From Candidatus Saccharibacteria bacterium CG2_30_41_52 (GTDB lineage Bacteria; Patescibacteriota; Saccharimonadia; Saccharimonadales; Saccharimonadaceae), in assembly GCA_001873625.1 (NCBI GenBank), contig MNZN01000003.1, forward strand, positions 36,833 through 100,832: DNA of 64,000 bases, given 5' to 3'. The position numbers and the translations under genes were made by a program. The notes beneath the pieces are model-generated. The model was not told where the DNA came from, did no database searches, and saw nothing but the letters and a program-made list of their open reading frames with translations. Shown one piece after another: positions 26,879 through 35,259 of this stretch (position 1 is the stretch's first letter; each line of letters starts with the position of its first letter).

Positions 26879-27459
26879 TAGCTTTTACTCCTAAGCGACA
26901 TCGTAACACGTTCAGCCGTTGAAAGTTCAGTCGAAATACCTTCTAATGCTTTTGTTGCATCATTGAGATTATAGCCAAGCGCCATCAAAGCTTCTAATGC
27001 TTCGTCGCCGCTATGTATAACACTAGAAGTTCCTAATCCTTTTACATTGGTTCGAATCGCATGACCAACCTTGTCCGACAAATCAACCACTACGCGCTCG
27101 GCCGTCTTTTTACCTACGCCACTGGCGCGCGTTATAAATACAGCATCACTGTTAGCGATAGCATTACGAACAGCCTCGGTCTCGCCTAATGATAATATTG
27201 CCAAAGCCGCTTTGGGACCGATACCTTGAACTGTTATTAACATTTCAAATAATTTCTTGGCAATCAGACTTGAAAAGCCAAATAATTCCTGGCTTTGTTC
27301 GCGAACGTGATGGTATGTATAGAATTTAACATTCGATTCTATTTGCGCGACGTCAAAATCATTAGCCGCCAATTGGACCTCATAACCCACGCCATGAACA
27401 TCAACAATAACTGACGATCCAAACTTTTCAACTACAATCCCATATACGTGCGCAATCAT
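26878..27459 (-). CDS. ruvA: Holliday junction DNA-binding protein RuvA
   Basis: The start is the ATG at 27459, giving the canonical [28 protein letters not shown]. The upstream 7 residues are unlikely. The OB fold spans residues 1-65. HhH motifs are at [16 protein letters not shown] and [16 protein letters not shown]. The flexible linker and C-terminal RuvB-binding domain ([19 protein letters not shown]) are present. Length is 193 residues. Confidence 0.97.
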   Translation of the reverse strand: MIAHVYGIVVEKFGSSVIVDVHGVGYEVQLAANDFDVAQIESNVKFYTYHHVREQSQELFGFSSLIAKKLFEMLITVQGIGPKAALAILSLGETEAVRNAIANSDAVFITRASGVGKKTAERVVVDLSDKVGHAIRTNVKGLGTSSVIHSGDEALEALMALGYNLNDATKALEGISTELSTAERVTMSLRSKS

Positions 27460-27632
27460 ACTATAGTTCCTACAACACAAATCATTACGATTTGAAACGT
27501 CCTCTCTGGTTAAAAACTAGCTTTTTGTACTCGACGTATCTATGGATATGTCTCGTCCAAAGAAGACGAGTTTTATAACTCATAGATGACTGTCTCAAAT
27601 CCCAACAATTTGTATTGCAGGGGCTATGTTCA

Positions 27633-28106
27633 TTATACTCGAGTCATAAGATAATGGGTAATCGCAGCTGCCAATGCGTCAGCACAATCATCTGGCTTTG
27701 GTGCTTCGGATAATCCCAATTGAATTCTAACCATTTCCTGAACCTGTTTTTTACCAGCTTTTCCATACCCAGTCACAGTCTGTTTAATCTGTAGTGGCGT
27801 GTATTCAGCTATCGGTAATCCACCTTTACGGCCTGCCAGCATCGCAACTCCCCTGGCATGCGAAACGCTAATTGCGGTCGTAACGTTCTGGGCAAAAAAT
27901 AACTTTTCAATAGACATAGAGTCCGGTTTACAGCTTTCAATAATTTCCGTAAGGCTATCAAAAATATCTTCCAATCGAACATCCAATGGCGTATGGGCAG
28001 GCGTAGTAACAACGCCAGCATCTATCATTTTCATTTTGCCACCAATAATCTCGATGACACCAAAGCCCAAAATGCCCGTTCCTGGATCTATTCCAATAAT
28101 CCTCAT
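27633..28106 (-). CDS. ruvC: Holliday junction resolvase RuvC
   Basis: The start is the ATG at 28106 (MRIIGIDPGTGILGFGV), with AAGGAT close upstream and a TATAAT overlapping the stop of the preceding gene. The 157-residue product has the catalytic acidic residues in IGIDPG, the IEKLFFAQN motif and KPDDCADALAAAITH. It cleaves RuvAB-migrated junctions. A 173-bp gap separates it from ruvA, unlike the tight ruvA-ruvB pair. The gap holds a short CTCGTC/GACGAG hairpin. Confidence 0.96.
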   Translation of the reverse strand: MRIIGIDPGTGILGFGVIEIIGGKMKMIDAGVVTTPAHTPLDVRLEDIFDSLTEIIESCKPDSMSIEKLFFAQNVTTAISVSHARGVAMLAGRKGGLPIAEYTPLQIKQTVTGYGKAGKKQVQEMVRIQLGLSEAPKPDDCADALAAAITHYLMTRV

Positions 28107-28123
28107 ATCCTTTTTATTATAAG

Positions 28124-30049
28124 CTATTTGTTGAAATGTCGGAACGAACCGATTCGGTGTACTAATTTTACAATCTCTTGTCGCCACTCCCATATTCCAT
28201 AGATAATCGCTATAGCTCCAACACCCACAAGTGACCACAACAAAACATAATTATTCGATGCTTCAAAAGTCTGTTCAGGTGCATACGCAGCCGCCGGCAC
28301 GCTACTGATTACATTACGACAGCGATTAGTTTCCGGATTTCGTTCTTGACCAGCTTTGCATGGAGCCAAATCACTAGCCCCCAATACTGCCATAATCGAT
28401 CGACAGCGATTAGTTTCTGGGTTACGCTCTTGGCCCTCGGCACATGGCGTCAATGCATTTACATCCGATGCAATATTACGGCAACGATTAGTTTCTTCAC
28501 TTCGATATTGGCCATTTCTGCACGGAGTTAGCACCGAATTAGTCGCGACAACTATCAATCTACAACGATTAGTTTCTGTACTTCTATACTGATTTGCCGC
28601 ACATGGCTGAAGGCTGCTTTTTGCGGGCACAACTATCACCTTCTCAACTTCAATAAACGAGACTAGATTTTCACTACCTGGCGTCGGTCTGTTAGTATAC
28701 TGCCAAATATCATTTATTTTTGCCCAGGCCATTCCATCATCAGGATTACTATAAACGTCAGATCTATCGATTAATGAATCATCAATCGCTCGCAAACGGA
28801 CGTTGCTAGTCGAGTTTACCAGCGTAAATTTTATATCAGCATTCGAAAAAGATTTGTACCCTTTCGCTTTGATATACGAACTGGCCGGAAAACTATAAAA
28901 ATGTTCATCATCCGCGCCAATATAGATAAAATAGTACGACAAGTTGACGTCTTTATCATTTGGATTATATATTTCAATAAATTCGCTACCGTCATCACTT
29001 CCAACGGCGTTTGGTAATAACTCAGTAATCTGCAATGGTAATAACCCCAGCAAGCACGTATCATTAGGGCCGACCTCAAAATCATCAGATATAACTGTCT
29101 GAATTTCTGGCAAGTTTGAGCATCTATCAATCACTATGCAGTCGCCAGTAGCATCAAATCCCATATTATCCGGCAAAGCCTGTTGTATGCCCTCTAAATT
29201 GCCACAAACATCAATTATTATCTGGATGCAATCACCATTCACATCAACTTCGTACCCATCAGGTAATTCGGTTTGTAAGCTATCCAGGTTTAAACAAATA
29301 TCAACTGGTGGCTGGCTACAATTTCTAACGTCATCAGCTACATAACCATCAGGAATAACCGATTGAATATCCGCGATATTCAAACAAATATCTTCCATTT
29401 CATAAATCGACCCCGGATTATATATACTTCGTGATGATGCCAGCTCAAAATCATTGAAATTATTATTAGTGTCTTGCAAATCACCTGGCGCAATCATTTT
29501 TCGCTGAATTAATTGATTTTCCGTAGGTGCCAAAGCCGCTTGGCCGCCCTCAGCAGTAACCGATATTCCGTCAGTACCCCATTCGACTGTATCAATTGCC
29601 AAACCGTCATCATCAGCAAGAGATAACCAACGACCGTTATCACTTATACCACTTGAAAAGATATAATCATATTCAAACTTTGGATCGCTATCGGCAAATG
29701 CTTTGGATACTAATAGAATCGAAGATCGTTTCGGAATAACAACAAAATTGCCAACGACAGGCACGCTGTGTTCAAAATGAACCAGCGTCTTTGTCGGCAC
29801 TAAATTACCAGTTAATGGATCTAGTGCGCCAGTCGCACCATACGTTACGCTCCAATTCGTCACATCGACATCGACGTCAGAATTATTATAAATTTCTATC
29901 AGCTCTTCACTAGCCTTACCGCCCACAATGCTCCTGGTTTGAATCTGACTAAAAACAATATTTTCACCAACGGCATATGATGGCTGAATGTTGAAAAACA
30001 CCGCAAATAAAAACGACAGAAATACCGTAAAAACATACAGCTTATGCAT
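28124..30049 (-). CDS. Lamin-tail-domain surface protein with Cys repeats
   Basis: The 641-residue protein has a signal peptide (about 1-26). A first lamin-tail domain (about 28-180) contains GKASEELIEIYNNSDVDVDVTNWSV. Four ~35-residue repeats follow (about 215-340) with the pattern C-x-N-L-x2-I-Q-x3-P/S-D then C. A second lamin-tail domain (about 343-465) has SEFIEIYNPNDKDVNLSYYFIYIG. Four ~28-residue repeats at about 480-590 read PCxxxQxRxxETNRCR. One C-terminal span is followed by a basic tail. The two cysteines per repeat suggest disulphide-braced stalks. It is probably anchored at the cell surface. The specific ligand is unknown. Confidence 0.85.
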   Translation of the reverse strand: MHKLYVFTVFLSFLFAVFFNIQPSYAVGENIVFSQIQTRSIVGGKASEELIEIYNNSDVDVDVTNWSVTYGATGALDPLTGNLVPTKTLVHFEHSVPVVGNFVVIPKRSSILLVSKAFADSDPKFEYDYIFSSGISDNGRWLSLADDDGLAIDTVEWGTDGISVTAEGGQAALAPTENQLIQRKMIAPGDLQDTNNNFNDFELASSRSIYNPGSIYEMEDICLNIADIQSVIPDGYVADDVRNCSQPPVDICLNLDSLQTELPDGYEVDVNGDCIQIIIDVCGNLEGIQQALPDNMGFDATGDCIVIDRCSNLPEIQTVISDDFEVGPNDTCLLGLLPLQITELLPNAVGSDDGSEFIEIYNPNDKDVNLSYYFIYIGADDEHFYSFPASSYIKAKGYKSFSNADIKFTLVNSTSNVRLRAIDDSLIDRSDVYSNPDDGMAWAKINDIWQYTNRPTPGSENLVSFIEVEKVIVVPAKSSLQPCAANQYRSTETNRCRLIVVATNSVLTPCRNGQYRSEETNRCRNIASDVNALTPCAEGQERNPETNRCRSIMAVLGASDLAPCKAGQERNPETNRCRNVISSVPAAAYAPEQTFEASNNYVLLWSLVGVGAIAIIYGIWEWRQEIVKLVHRIGSFRHFNK

Positions 30050-30093
30050 AGAAACATAATATGCTTATTCTAAGCTAATTACAAGTTTACTAA

Positions 30094-30819
30094 TTATTCT
30101 GGTAAATCGGCTGTTATATCAGCATTGCTGTGAATATTAACAACATCATCAATTTCATCAATTGCATCTAATAATTTCAGAACTTTTTGTGCCGTCTCTA
30201 CATCACTAATCTCAACCATCATATTTGGAACATATTGTAGTTCTGCACCAGCCACTTTTAGTCCAGCAGCAATGATAGCCGAGCGAACTTTGCCAAGGCT
30301 CTTAAGCTCTGTATAAACAACTAATTCACCGTCTTCTTCGACAGCATCCTCGGCACCAGCGTCCAAAACTGTCAATAATGCGTCCTCGCCTATTGCAGTC
30401 ACTCGAATAACGCCTTTGCGTGTAAATTGGAACATTACACTACCAGCATCAGCAATGCGACCGCCGTTTTTAGATAAAGCATTTTTTACTTCAGGGAATG
30501 TTCGGTTTCTATTGTCAGTTGCCGCTTCGATGATGATTCCAATACCACCCGGGCCCATAGCTTCATACGCAATCTCTTCTAATATGGAGGCGTTTTTATC
30601 AGACACACGATCAATTGCCCTTTGTATATTTATAGCTGGCATATTGGCTTGTTTAGCTGTTTCAATCGCCATAAACAAAGATGAGTTCATCAAAGGGTCG
30701 ATTCCGCCACGAGCCGCAATTGCAATTTGATTACCGATTCGAGTAAAAACAGCACCTCGTTTAGCATCTTTTATACCTTTTTCACGTTTGATAGTAGACC
30801 ATTTACTATGTCCAGACAT
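30094..30819 (-). CDS. yebC: YebC/PmpR family protein
   Basis: The 241-residue protein matches the family along its length: N-terminus MSGHSKWSTIKREKGIKDAKRGAVFTRI, AYEAMGPGGIGIIIEAATDNRNRT in the middle, and a C-terminal acidic domain. Members act as DNA-binding regulators or help translation of polyproline stretches. In many bacteria it neighbours ruvC, as it does nearby here. A TATAAT lies about 45 nt upstream. Confidence 0.95.
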   Translation of the reverse strand: MSGHSKWSTIKREKGIKDAKRGAVFTRIGNQIAIAARGGIDPLMNSSLFMAIETAKQANMPAINIQRAIDRVSDKNASILEEIAYEAMGPGGIGIIIEAATDNRNRTFPEVKNALSKNGGRIADAGSVMFQFTRKGVIRVTAIGEDALLTVLDAGAEDAVEEDGELVVYTELKSLGKVRSAIIAAGLKVAGAELQYVPNMMVEISDVETAQKVLKLLDAIDEIDDVVNIHSNADITADLPE

Positions 30820-30875
30820 ATGAGAGCCTCGTCTTGTTTAGCGTTATATTTAATCATATTATACCAGATAACAGA

Positions 30876-32333
30876 TTACTCGACTAGATTAAAGTCACGC
30901 AGATTGTATTTAGTCGATCTCCACATGTATATACAAACGCCCGAAATAGCCAAATAACATATCATTACGCACCACCATACAAATTGAACATTAGTAGTCG
31001 CCCAAGGTAGATTAGCAAAGAATTCAGTAACACTAACCATATAATTCAACAGTCCTGTCGCAGGCATTCCAACTATCGTTGACAGTCTGGGTAATATCAA
31101 ACTGCCACAACCAGCAATGAATACTAATAACATAGCAAGTGGAACTAACGGCAATACTAACAAATTCGATATTATAGCGACGTTTGACAATTGTCCAAAG
31201 CCTGCAATCAAAATCGGAGCTGTGACTATTTGTGCCGATACCGTTTCAATCAATATTTGCTGAATCGTACCTGGCTTTTTGTCGCCGAAAAAATATCGAC
31301 TTGCCAGTGGCGCCAATATCATCACTCCTGCAAAAGCCGCAAATGATAATTGCCATCCTAAATCACCCCAGGCGTAACCAGGGTTAATCATTACAGTTAC
31401 AGCAATTGCCAGTGATAATAATACTATCGGATGAAATTTTCGACCGTAATACCAAGCCCCTAAGCTTAGGCCAGCCACTAAACCAGCTCGCGACATACTG
31501 GGGCTGATACCTGTAATAGCCACAAAAGCGAATATCATGACAGACGCCGATAAAGCTGATAGATATTTAGAAACGCGCACAAATAATCGACGAGCTAAAC
31601 GAACTAGTATGGTCAAGTTATAACCACTTGCAACCACTATATGAGTTAGCCCCGCCAGTTGCAAAGCCGTCGCCAAATCAGCCGGCAACGACCGACGCTG
31701 CCCAACCAAAAAACCAATCCCCAAACTTGATTCAGGTTCAGGAATCGCCCGACGCACAGCGTCAGCGAACCAATCACGCACGATCCTAGCCATATCACCC
31801 GGTTTTGGATGTATGATTTTGGTAATATTTGCCAAATACATAACGCCTGCAAAATTACCGAATCCATTAACTAATTTGCCGTTTATTTCTAATCTATCGC
31901 CTCGTTTAATATCACCGCCAATAGCAGCAGTCACCCACAATGTACCTGGTAGTGTTTTATCGCCCATTTGAAGGCCGTCCAGACGAATAACCATCTGATT
32001 AGCCGACCCTGTATCTATATCGTCTTTTACTGCGCCCTCAATTGAAATAGTTTTACCGTAAAGCGGTTGAAACAACATCAATTCATCTTGCGATACTAGT
32101 CCGCGCCACCAACCAAATAATATTGCGCCCATAATCAGTAAAGGAATTAGATATGTGTTTCTGCGACATAATGGAATTACAATCGCTATAACCGCGACTA
32201 GCAGTATAATCACGTGCGGTATTTGAACGGAATAAATATAACGAGCTAATAAAACACCGACAAATATCCCTAGGCACATAATTGTTATCAGCCATGATGT
32301 GTGGATTTTGCGTTTTAGGAGCCATGGGGTCAT
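30876..32333 (-). CDS. comEC: ComEC/Rec2 DNA-uptake channel, short form
   Basis: The 485-residue polytopic protein has an N-terminal hydrophobic region and OB-like domain (DUF4131, about 30-180). A competence domain follows with GLTHIVVASGYNLTILVRLARRLF, ITGISPSMSRAGLVAG and DLGWQLSFAAFAGVMIL. It stops after the last spans, so the metallo-beta-lactamase-like nuclease domain of full ComEC is absent. With recA, pilus genes and pseudopilin nearby it fits natural transformation. TATACT lies 6 nt before the ATG, suggesting a leaderless mRNA. Confidence 0.92.
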   Translation of the reverse strand: MTPWLLKRKIHTSWLITIMCLGIFVGVLLARYIYSVQIPHVIILLVAVIAIVIPLCRRNTYLIPLLIMGAILFGWWRGLVSQDELMLFQPLYGKTISIEGAVKDDIDTGSANQMVIRLDGLQMGDKTLPGTLWVTAAIGGDIKRGDRLEINGKLVNGFGNFAGVMYLANITKIIHPKPGDMARIVRDWFADAVRRAIPEPESSLGIGFLVGQRRSLPADLATALQLAGLTHIVVASGYNLTILVRLARRLFVRVSKYLSALSASVMIFAFVAITGISPSMSRAGLVAGLSLGAWYYGRKFHPIVLLSLAIAVTVMINPGYAWGDLGWQLSFAAFAGVMILAPLASRYFFGDKKPGTIQQILIETVSAQIVTAPILIAGFGQLSNVAIISNLLVLPLVPLAMLLVFIAGCGSLILPRLSTIVGMPATGLLNYMVSVTEFFANLPWATTNVQFVWWCVMICYLAISGVCIYMWRSTKYNLRDFNLVE

Positions 32334-32375
32334 GAAATTAGTATAGCTTAGATTAAGCTTAGGGTGAAAGGAGGC

Positions 32376-32545
32376 TGGTGAGGCCAGTGAGACTTGGTCA
32401 CGATAATTTTCTTTCAGAAAATTTCGCTACCCCGCCTCAGTCGGTGACATTCGTCATCAGGCTTCCGGCCTTGCGAACCGCCGACATGGCGGTTCTCACT
32501 CACTCCATCTACGATGTAGTGAGTCAAGTCTCACTGGCCTCACCA
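32376..32545 (-). repeat. tRNA-linked repeat element, copy B (behind tRNA-Lys)
   Basis: The 170-bp element has perfect 21-bp terminal inverted repeats at 32376-32396 and 32525-32545. Each equals the last 21 nt of the adjacent tRNA-Lys, CCA included. Read in the tRNA direction the parts are: inverted tRNA end, which stays similar to inverted tRNA-Lys for about 14 more nt; hairpin A (ACTCACT/AGTGAGT); hairpin B (GAACCGCC/GGCGGTTC); the core shared with copy A; hairpin C (AATTTTCT, loop GAA, AGAAAATT); ATCGTGAC; and a direct copy of the tRNA end. Hairpins A and C differ in sequence from copy A but still pair. The comEC promoter begins about 30 bp beyond. Confidence 0.85.
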
Positions 32546-32581
32546 AAAAAATACACCCATCAGCCGATGGGTGTATTTTTT
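32546..32581 (-). terminator. Rho-independent terminator of tRNA-Lys
   Basis: AATACACCCATC and GATGGGTGTATT with A/T runs on both sides form a strong stem loop. The symmetry continues outward through the tRNA 3' end on one side and its inverted copy on the other, making a near-perfect palindrome with arms of about 37 bp (32525-32602). Confidence 0.85.
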
Positions 32582-32658
32582 TGGTGAGGCCAGTGAGACT
32601 TGAACTCACGACATCTTGCTTAAAAGGCAAGCGCTCTAACCAACTGAGCTATGGCCTC
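32582..32658 (-). tRNA. tRNA-Lys (anticodon TTT)
   Basis: Read on minus, it starts GAGGCCA at 32658. The acceptor partner TGGCCTC, discriminator A and encoded CCA end at 32582. The anticodon stem CTTGC/GCAAG encloses CTTTTAA with anticodon TTT. The T stem is GTGAG/CTCAC with loop TTCAAGT. All arms are canonical. Confidence 0.96.
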
Positions 32659-32719
32659 GAACTGTGAACAATGTGATAGCCTAACCCTGTCGTATGACGG
32701 GGTGGCCTCGCATCTAAAA

Positions 32720-32749
32720 AATGTACCATTTTTAGGTGTAATTTGTCAA
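32720..32749 (-). promoter_or_regulatory. Promoter of tRNA-Lys
   Basis: On minus, TTGACA (32749-32744) and TACATT (32725-32720) are separated by 18 bp. The -35 overlaps the stop codon of the upstream membrane protein gene. The leader before the tRNA is about 60 nt. Confidence 0.6.
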
Positions 32750-33228
32750 TGTTTATGGCGTTTATCAGCCAAATGAGCAGGCTTAGTCAAAAACAAATCA
32801 ATTACAGCTAATGTCAAACCTGCACCAATAATAATTGTACGATTATTCGTTAACCAATTATACACATCAGCACCTATCCCGTGTGGCATCAAAATATGAC
32901 CCAATGGCTCAACCAAAAATGCCAACGCCAACAATGTAAACAGACCTGCACCAATTATCCTTCCAAACATAGTATTATACGTATATCCATGAAATAGTAG
33001 TACCCCGGCCGGTAATAATATCAACAAAGACAAAATAATAGCAGTCGTCCAAGGCCCTGACGGCACCCCTAGGCCACTTGCAATCAACCCCAAATCATAA
33101 CCCCATATACCGCTCAATAACGATCCGGTGGCTAATGCCAAACCCAACAATCCAAATCGCCTTTTATGCATATACGAAGACACGAATAATACGACTGCGA
33201 TACCTGCGAATATTAAAATTACATCCAT
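32746..33228 (-). CDS. Integral membrane protein, 160 aa
   Basis: I do not recognise the family. It has about five hydrophobic spans, a KRR cluster after the first, and a basic His/Lys-rich C-terminus (KPAHLADKRHKH). It starts one base after the DUF192 gene and is probably in its operon. Function unknown. Confidence 0.7.
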   Translation of the reverse strand: MDVILIFAGIAVVLFVSSYMHKRRFGLLGLALATGSLLSGIWGYDLGLIASGLGVPSGPWTTAIILSLLILLPAGVLLFHGYTYNTMFGRIIGAGLFTLLALAFLVEPLGHILMPHGIGADVYNWLTNNRTIIIGAGLTLAVIDLFLTKPAHLADKRHKH

Positions 33229-33229
33229 A

Positions 33230-33706
33230 TTATTTTATGTCCGCGTTATTAATCTGAAAAACAGCAGTACTATCGGTCGTAATCATCTTTTTATCAACAG
33301 TTCCGGCTGGCAATTCAACGACATAAAGCGCTGGTACTTTGGGAACATAAGTTTTTAACGTCGAATCTTCGGGCGATGCGTGCTTGACTATATGAACAAC
33401 CTTTTTGTCGCTATTCAGCCAAACAATATCAATCGAGATTTTCATATCCTTCATCCAAATTCCCCATTTATCTTCGTCGGGGTATGCCATTAATAAAGCC
33501 TGATCAGCATCCATTTCTGTCACTCCAGACAAACCATTAGCCCGTGTATTATCATTCGACGCAATTCGCGCACGGAATAAACCATCACCTAATCGCAGTG
33601 TCGTAGTTGATTGAGGCAAATTCGGCATAACTACATAAATAAACGTCGCGATAATTCCCACGACCATAGCTGCAACAATTAATCCTACGCCAACGTCTTT
33701 GCGCAT
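33230..33706 (-). CDS. DUF192 family protein, membrane-anchored
   Basis: The 158-residue protein has an N-terminal span (about 6-30), then a DUF192 domain with RARIASNDNTRANGLSGV, QALLMAYPDEDKWGIWMKDMKISIDIVWLNSDKKVVHI and ALYVVELPAGTVDK. The family is common and extracytoplasmic in many bacteria. Its biochemical role is not settled. Its start lies right after the terminator at 33710-33748, so its promoter must overlap that hairpin. Confidence 0.9.
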   Translation of the reverse strand: MRKDVGVGLIVAAMVVGIIATFIYVVMPNLPQSTTTLRLGDGLFRARIASNDNTRANGLSGVTEMDADQALLMAYPDEDKWGIWMKDMKISIDIVWLNSDKKVVHIVKHASPEDSTLKTYVPKVPALYVVELPAGTVDKKMITTDSTAVFQINNADIK

Positions 33707-33709
33707 GCT

Positions 33710-33748
33710 AAAAAATAATATGCTTACGTTTTATCATAAGCATATTAT
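33710..33748 (-). terminator. Terminator behind the rimK cluster
   Basis: On minus, ATAATATGCTTA and TAAGCATATTAT form a 12-bp stem followed by six T. Between it and the rimK stop lie two more foldable segments: TACCGGTAC/GTACCGGTA (about 33808-33832) and a longer imperfect stem closed by AACACT/AGTGTT. Confidence 0.75.
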
Positions 33749-33846
33749 AACACTAGGAGACGAGCGAAATGATTACAAGTAGTCATTTCCGAGTCGACGA
33801 AGTGTTATACCGGTACGACAGTACCGGTATAGCAGTCAGGGTTACG

Positions 33847-34758
33847 TTACGCGCCGACTTTGTCTTTTTTGTTACGTCGTTTAGCATTTTGCTCGACGTA
33901 TTCGATAATCGCGCCTGCAACGTTACGTCCGGTAACTTTTTCAATACCGAATCCAGGGCTAGCATTAACTTCCAAAATCAATGGACCACGGGCACTTCGC
34001 ATCAAATCTACACCAGCAATGTTAAGCCCCATTGCTTTGGCTGATTTGACAGCAATTTTCTTTTCTTCATCTGTTAATTTAACAATCGTGCCTTCGCCAC
34101 CTTTATGTAGGTTTGAACGAAAATCATCATCCAAACTCTGGCGTTTCATACTAGCAATCACTCGACTACCAACAACAAAGGCACGAATATCCGTTCCGGC
34201 TGACTCTTCAATGAATTCTTGCAACAAAATGTTTGTACCGTCATCATTCGTCAAGTAAAATGCCTGCAAAACTGATTTAGCAGCTTTTTTAGTCTCAGCC
34301 AAAACAACACCGTTGCCATGTGTACCACGAGCCAACTTAATAATCACAGGCATTCCGCCCAAGTGATTCAACAGGTCGTCAATGTCGGTTGTGTTACGTG
34401 AAACGACAGTTTTGGGAATACCAATTCCAGATTTAGCTAGCAACTGTAAACTACGGAGTTTGTCGCGTGAACGACTAATAGCAATTGAACTTGATGTTGT
34501 ATAAACACCTTGCATTTCCAACTGACGAACAATAGCTGTGCCGTATTTGGTCATGTATGATGCGATACGTGGAATAATCGCATCGAATTTACTTAAATCT
34601 ACACCTTGATAACTAACTGTTGGATTATTTTGCTCGATCGAGGCGTAACATTCTTTGTACTTAACGACTGTTACTTCGTGACCGCGCAACTTCGCTTCTT
34701 CTTTTAGACGCTTTGTAGAATAGTTTCCAGGACCGTTTGATAAGATTGCAATTTTCAT
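33847..34758 (-). CDS. rimK: RimK-like ATP-grasp glutamate ligase
   Basis: The 303-residue protein has the RimK N-terminal preATP-grasp domain (about 1-95), then the ATP-grasp fold with MPVIIKLARGTHGNGVVLAETKKAA, LLQEFIEESAGTDIRAFVVG and the metal-binding VDLMRSARGPLILEVNASPGFGIEK. RimK adds glutamates to the C-terminus of ribosomal protein S6 in E. coli. Relatives make other glutamyl or peptide tags. The gene overlaps the protease gene by ATGA. The true acceptor here is unknown. Confidence 0.92.
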   Translation of the reverse strand: MKIAILSNGPGNYSTKRLKEEAKLRGHEVTVVKYKECYASIEQNNPTVSYQGVDLSKFDAIIPRIASYMTKYGTAIVRQLEMQGVYTTSSSIAISRSRDKLRSLQLLAKSGIGIPKTVVSRNTTDIDDLLNHLGGMPVIIKLARGTHGNGVVLAETKKAAKSVLQAFYLTNDDGTNILLQEFIEESAGTDIRAFVVGSRVIASMKRQSLDDDFRSNLHKGGEGTIVKLTDEEKKIAVKSAKAMGLNIAGVDLMRSARGPLILEVNASPGFGIEKVTGRNVAGAIIEYVEQNAKRRNKKDKVGA

Positions 34759-35201
34759 GATTTTTTCTCCCTGTCTATATCTAATTCCTGATTAATGCGT
34801 GCATCAACTAAGATATTGTTATCACTTAAGAATCGTCTGCCAATTAAAATTTCATAATTCATATCGGATCGATTTGATAAACCAATACGTATGCAATATG
34901 TCACTCCCTTTATAACAACTTCTGTATCAAATAGATAGCGTTTTACGCGATGACCAGTAGAGCTGCGAACGTATGATCTGACAAATTTTGTTACTTCGGT
35001 TGTATGCGCATGATTATCTGATGGAGTAAAGCGTAATACCCTTTTACCGTCTGATTTTCTAATAACTACTTTTATCTTTGAACAGTGCAAAGCACCCGAA
35101 TATGCTCCGGTATCAATCTTTGCGATAACGTTATCGATCCCTAGTGCATGAATACTGACATGTTCACAAATTCCAAATATCTCTACGTGACTATTCATCA
35201 A
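34755..35201 (-). CDS. RimK-associated retropepsin-like protease (RimB/DUF785 type)
   Basis: The 148-residue protein has the aspartic-protease-like signature VIAKIDTGAYSGALHC at about residues 24-39, CIRIGLSNRSDMNYEILIGRRFL near 115-137 (the flap/ILGR-type end), and no membrane anchor. These small proteins are regularly encoded beside rimK and are thought to trim or regulate glutamate tails. The stop overlaps the rimK start by 4 bp. Confidence 0.88.
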   Translation of the reverse strand: MMNSHVEIFGICEHVSIHALGIDNVIAKIDTGAYSGALHCSKIKVVIRKSDGKRVLRFTPSDNHAHTTEVTKFVRSYVRSSTGHRVKRYLFDTEVVIKGVTYCIRIGLSNRSDMNYEILIGRRFLSDNNILVDARINQELDIDREKKS

Positions 35202-35259
35202 TAAACCTTATGCTAATTTTATATTTATATTTTAGCACTTTTATCTATTTTAGTCAATA

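Noticed and set aside
28346..28592. Frames opposite the ETNRCR repeats that looked repetitive, considered as a short array
   Set aside because: They are antisense to a protein-coding repeat. Units of 84 bp or so without spacer/repeat alternation are not CRISPR.
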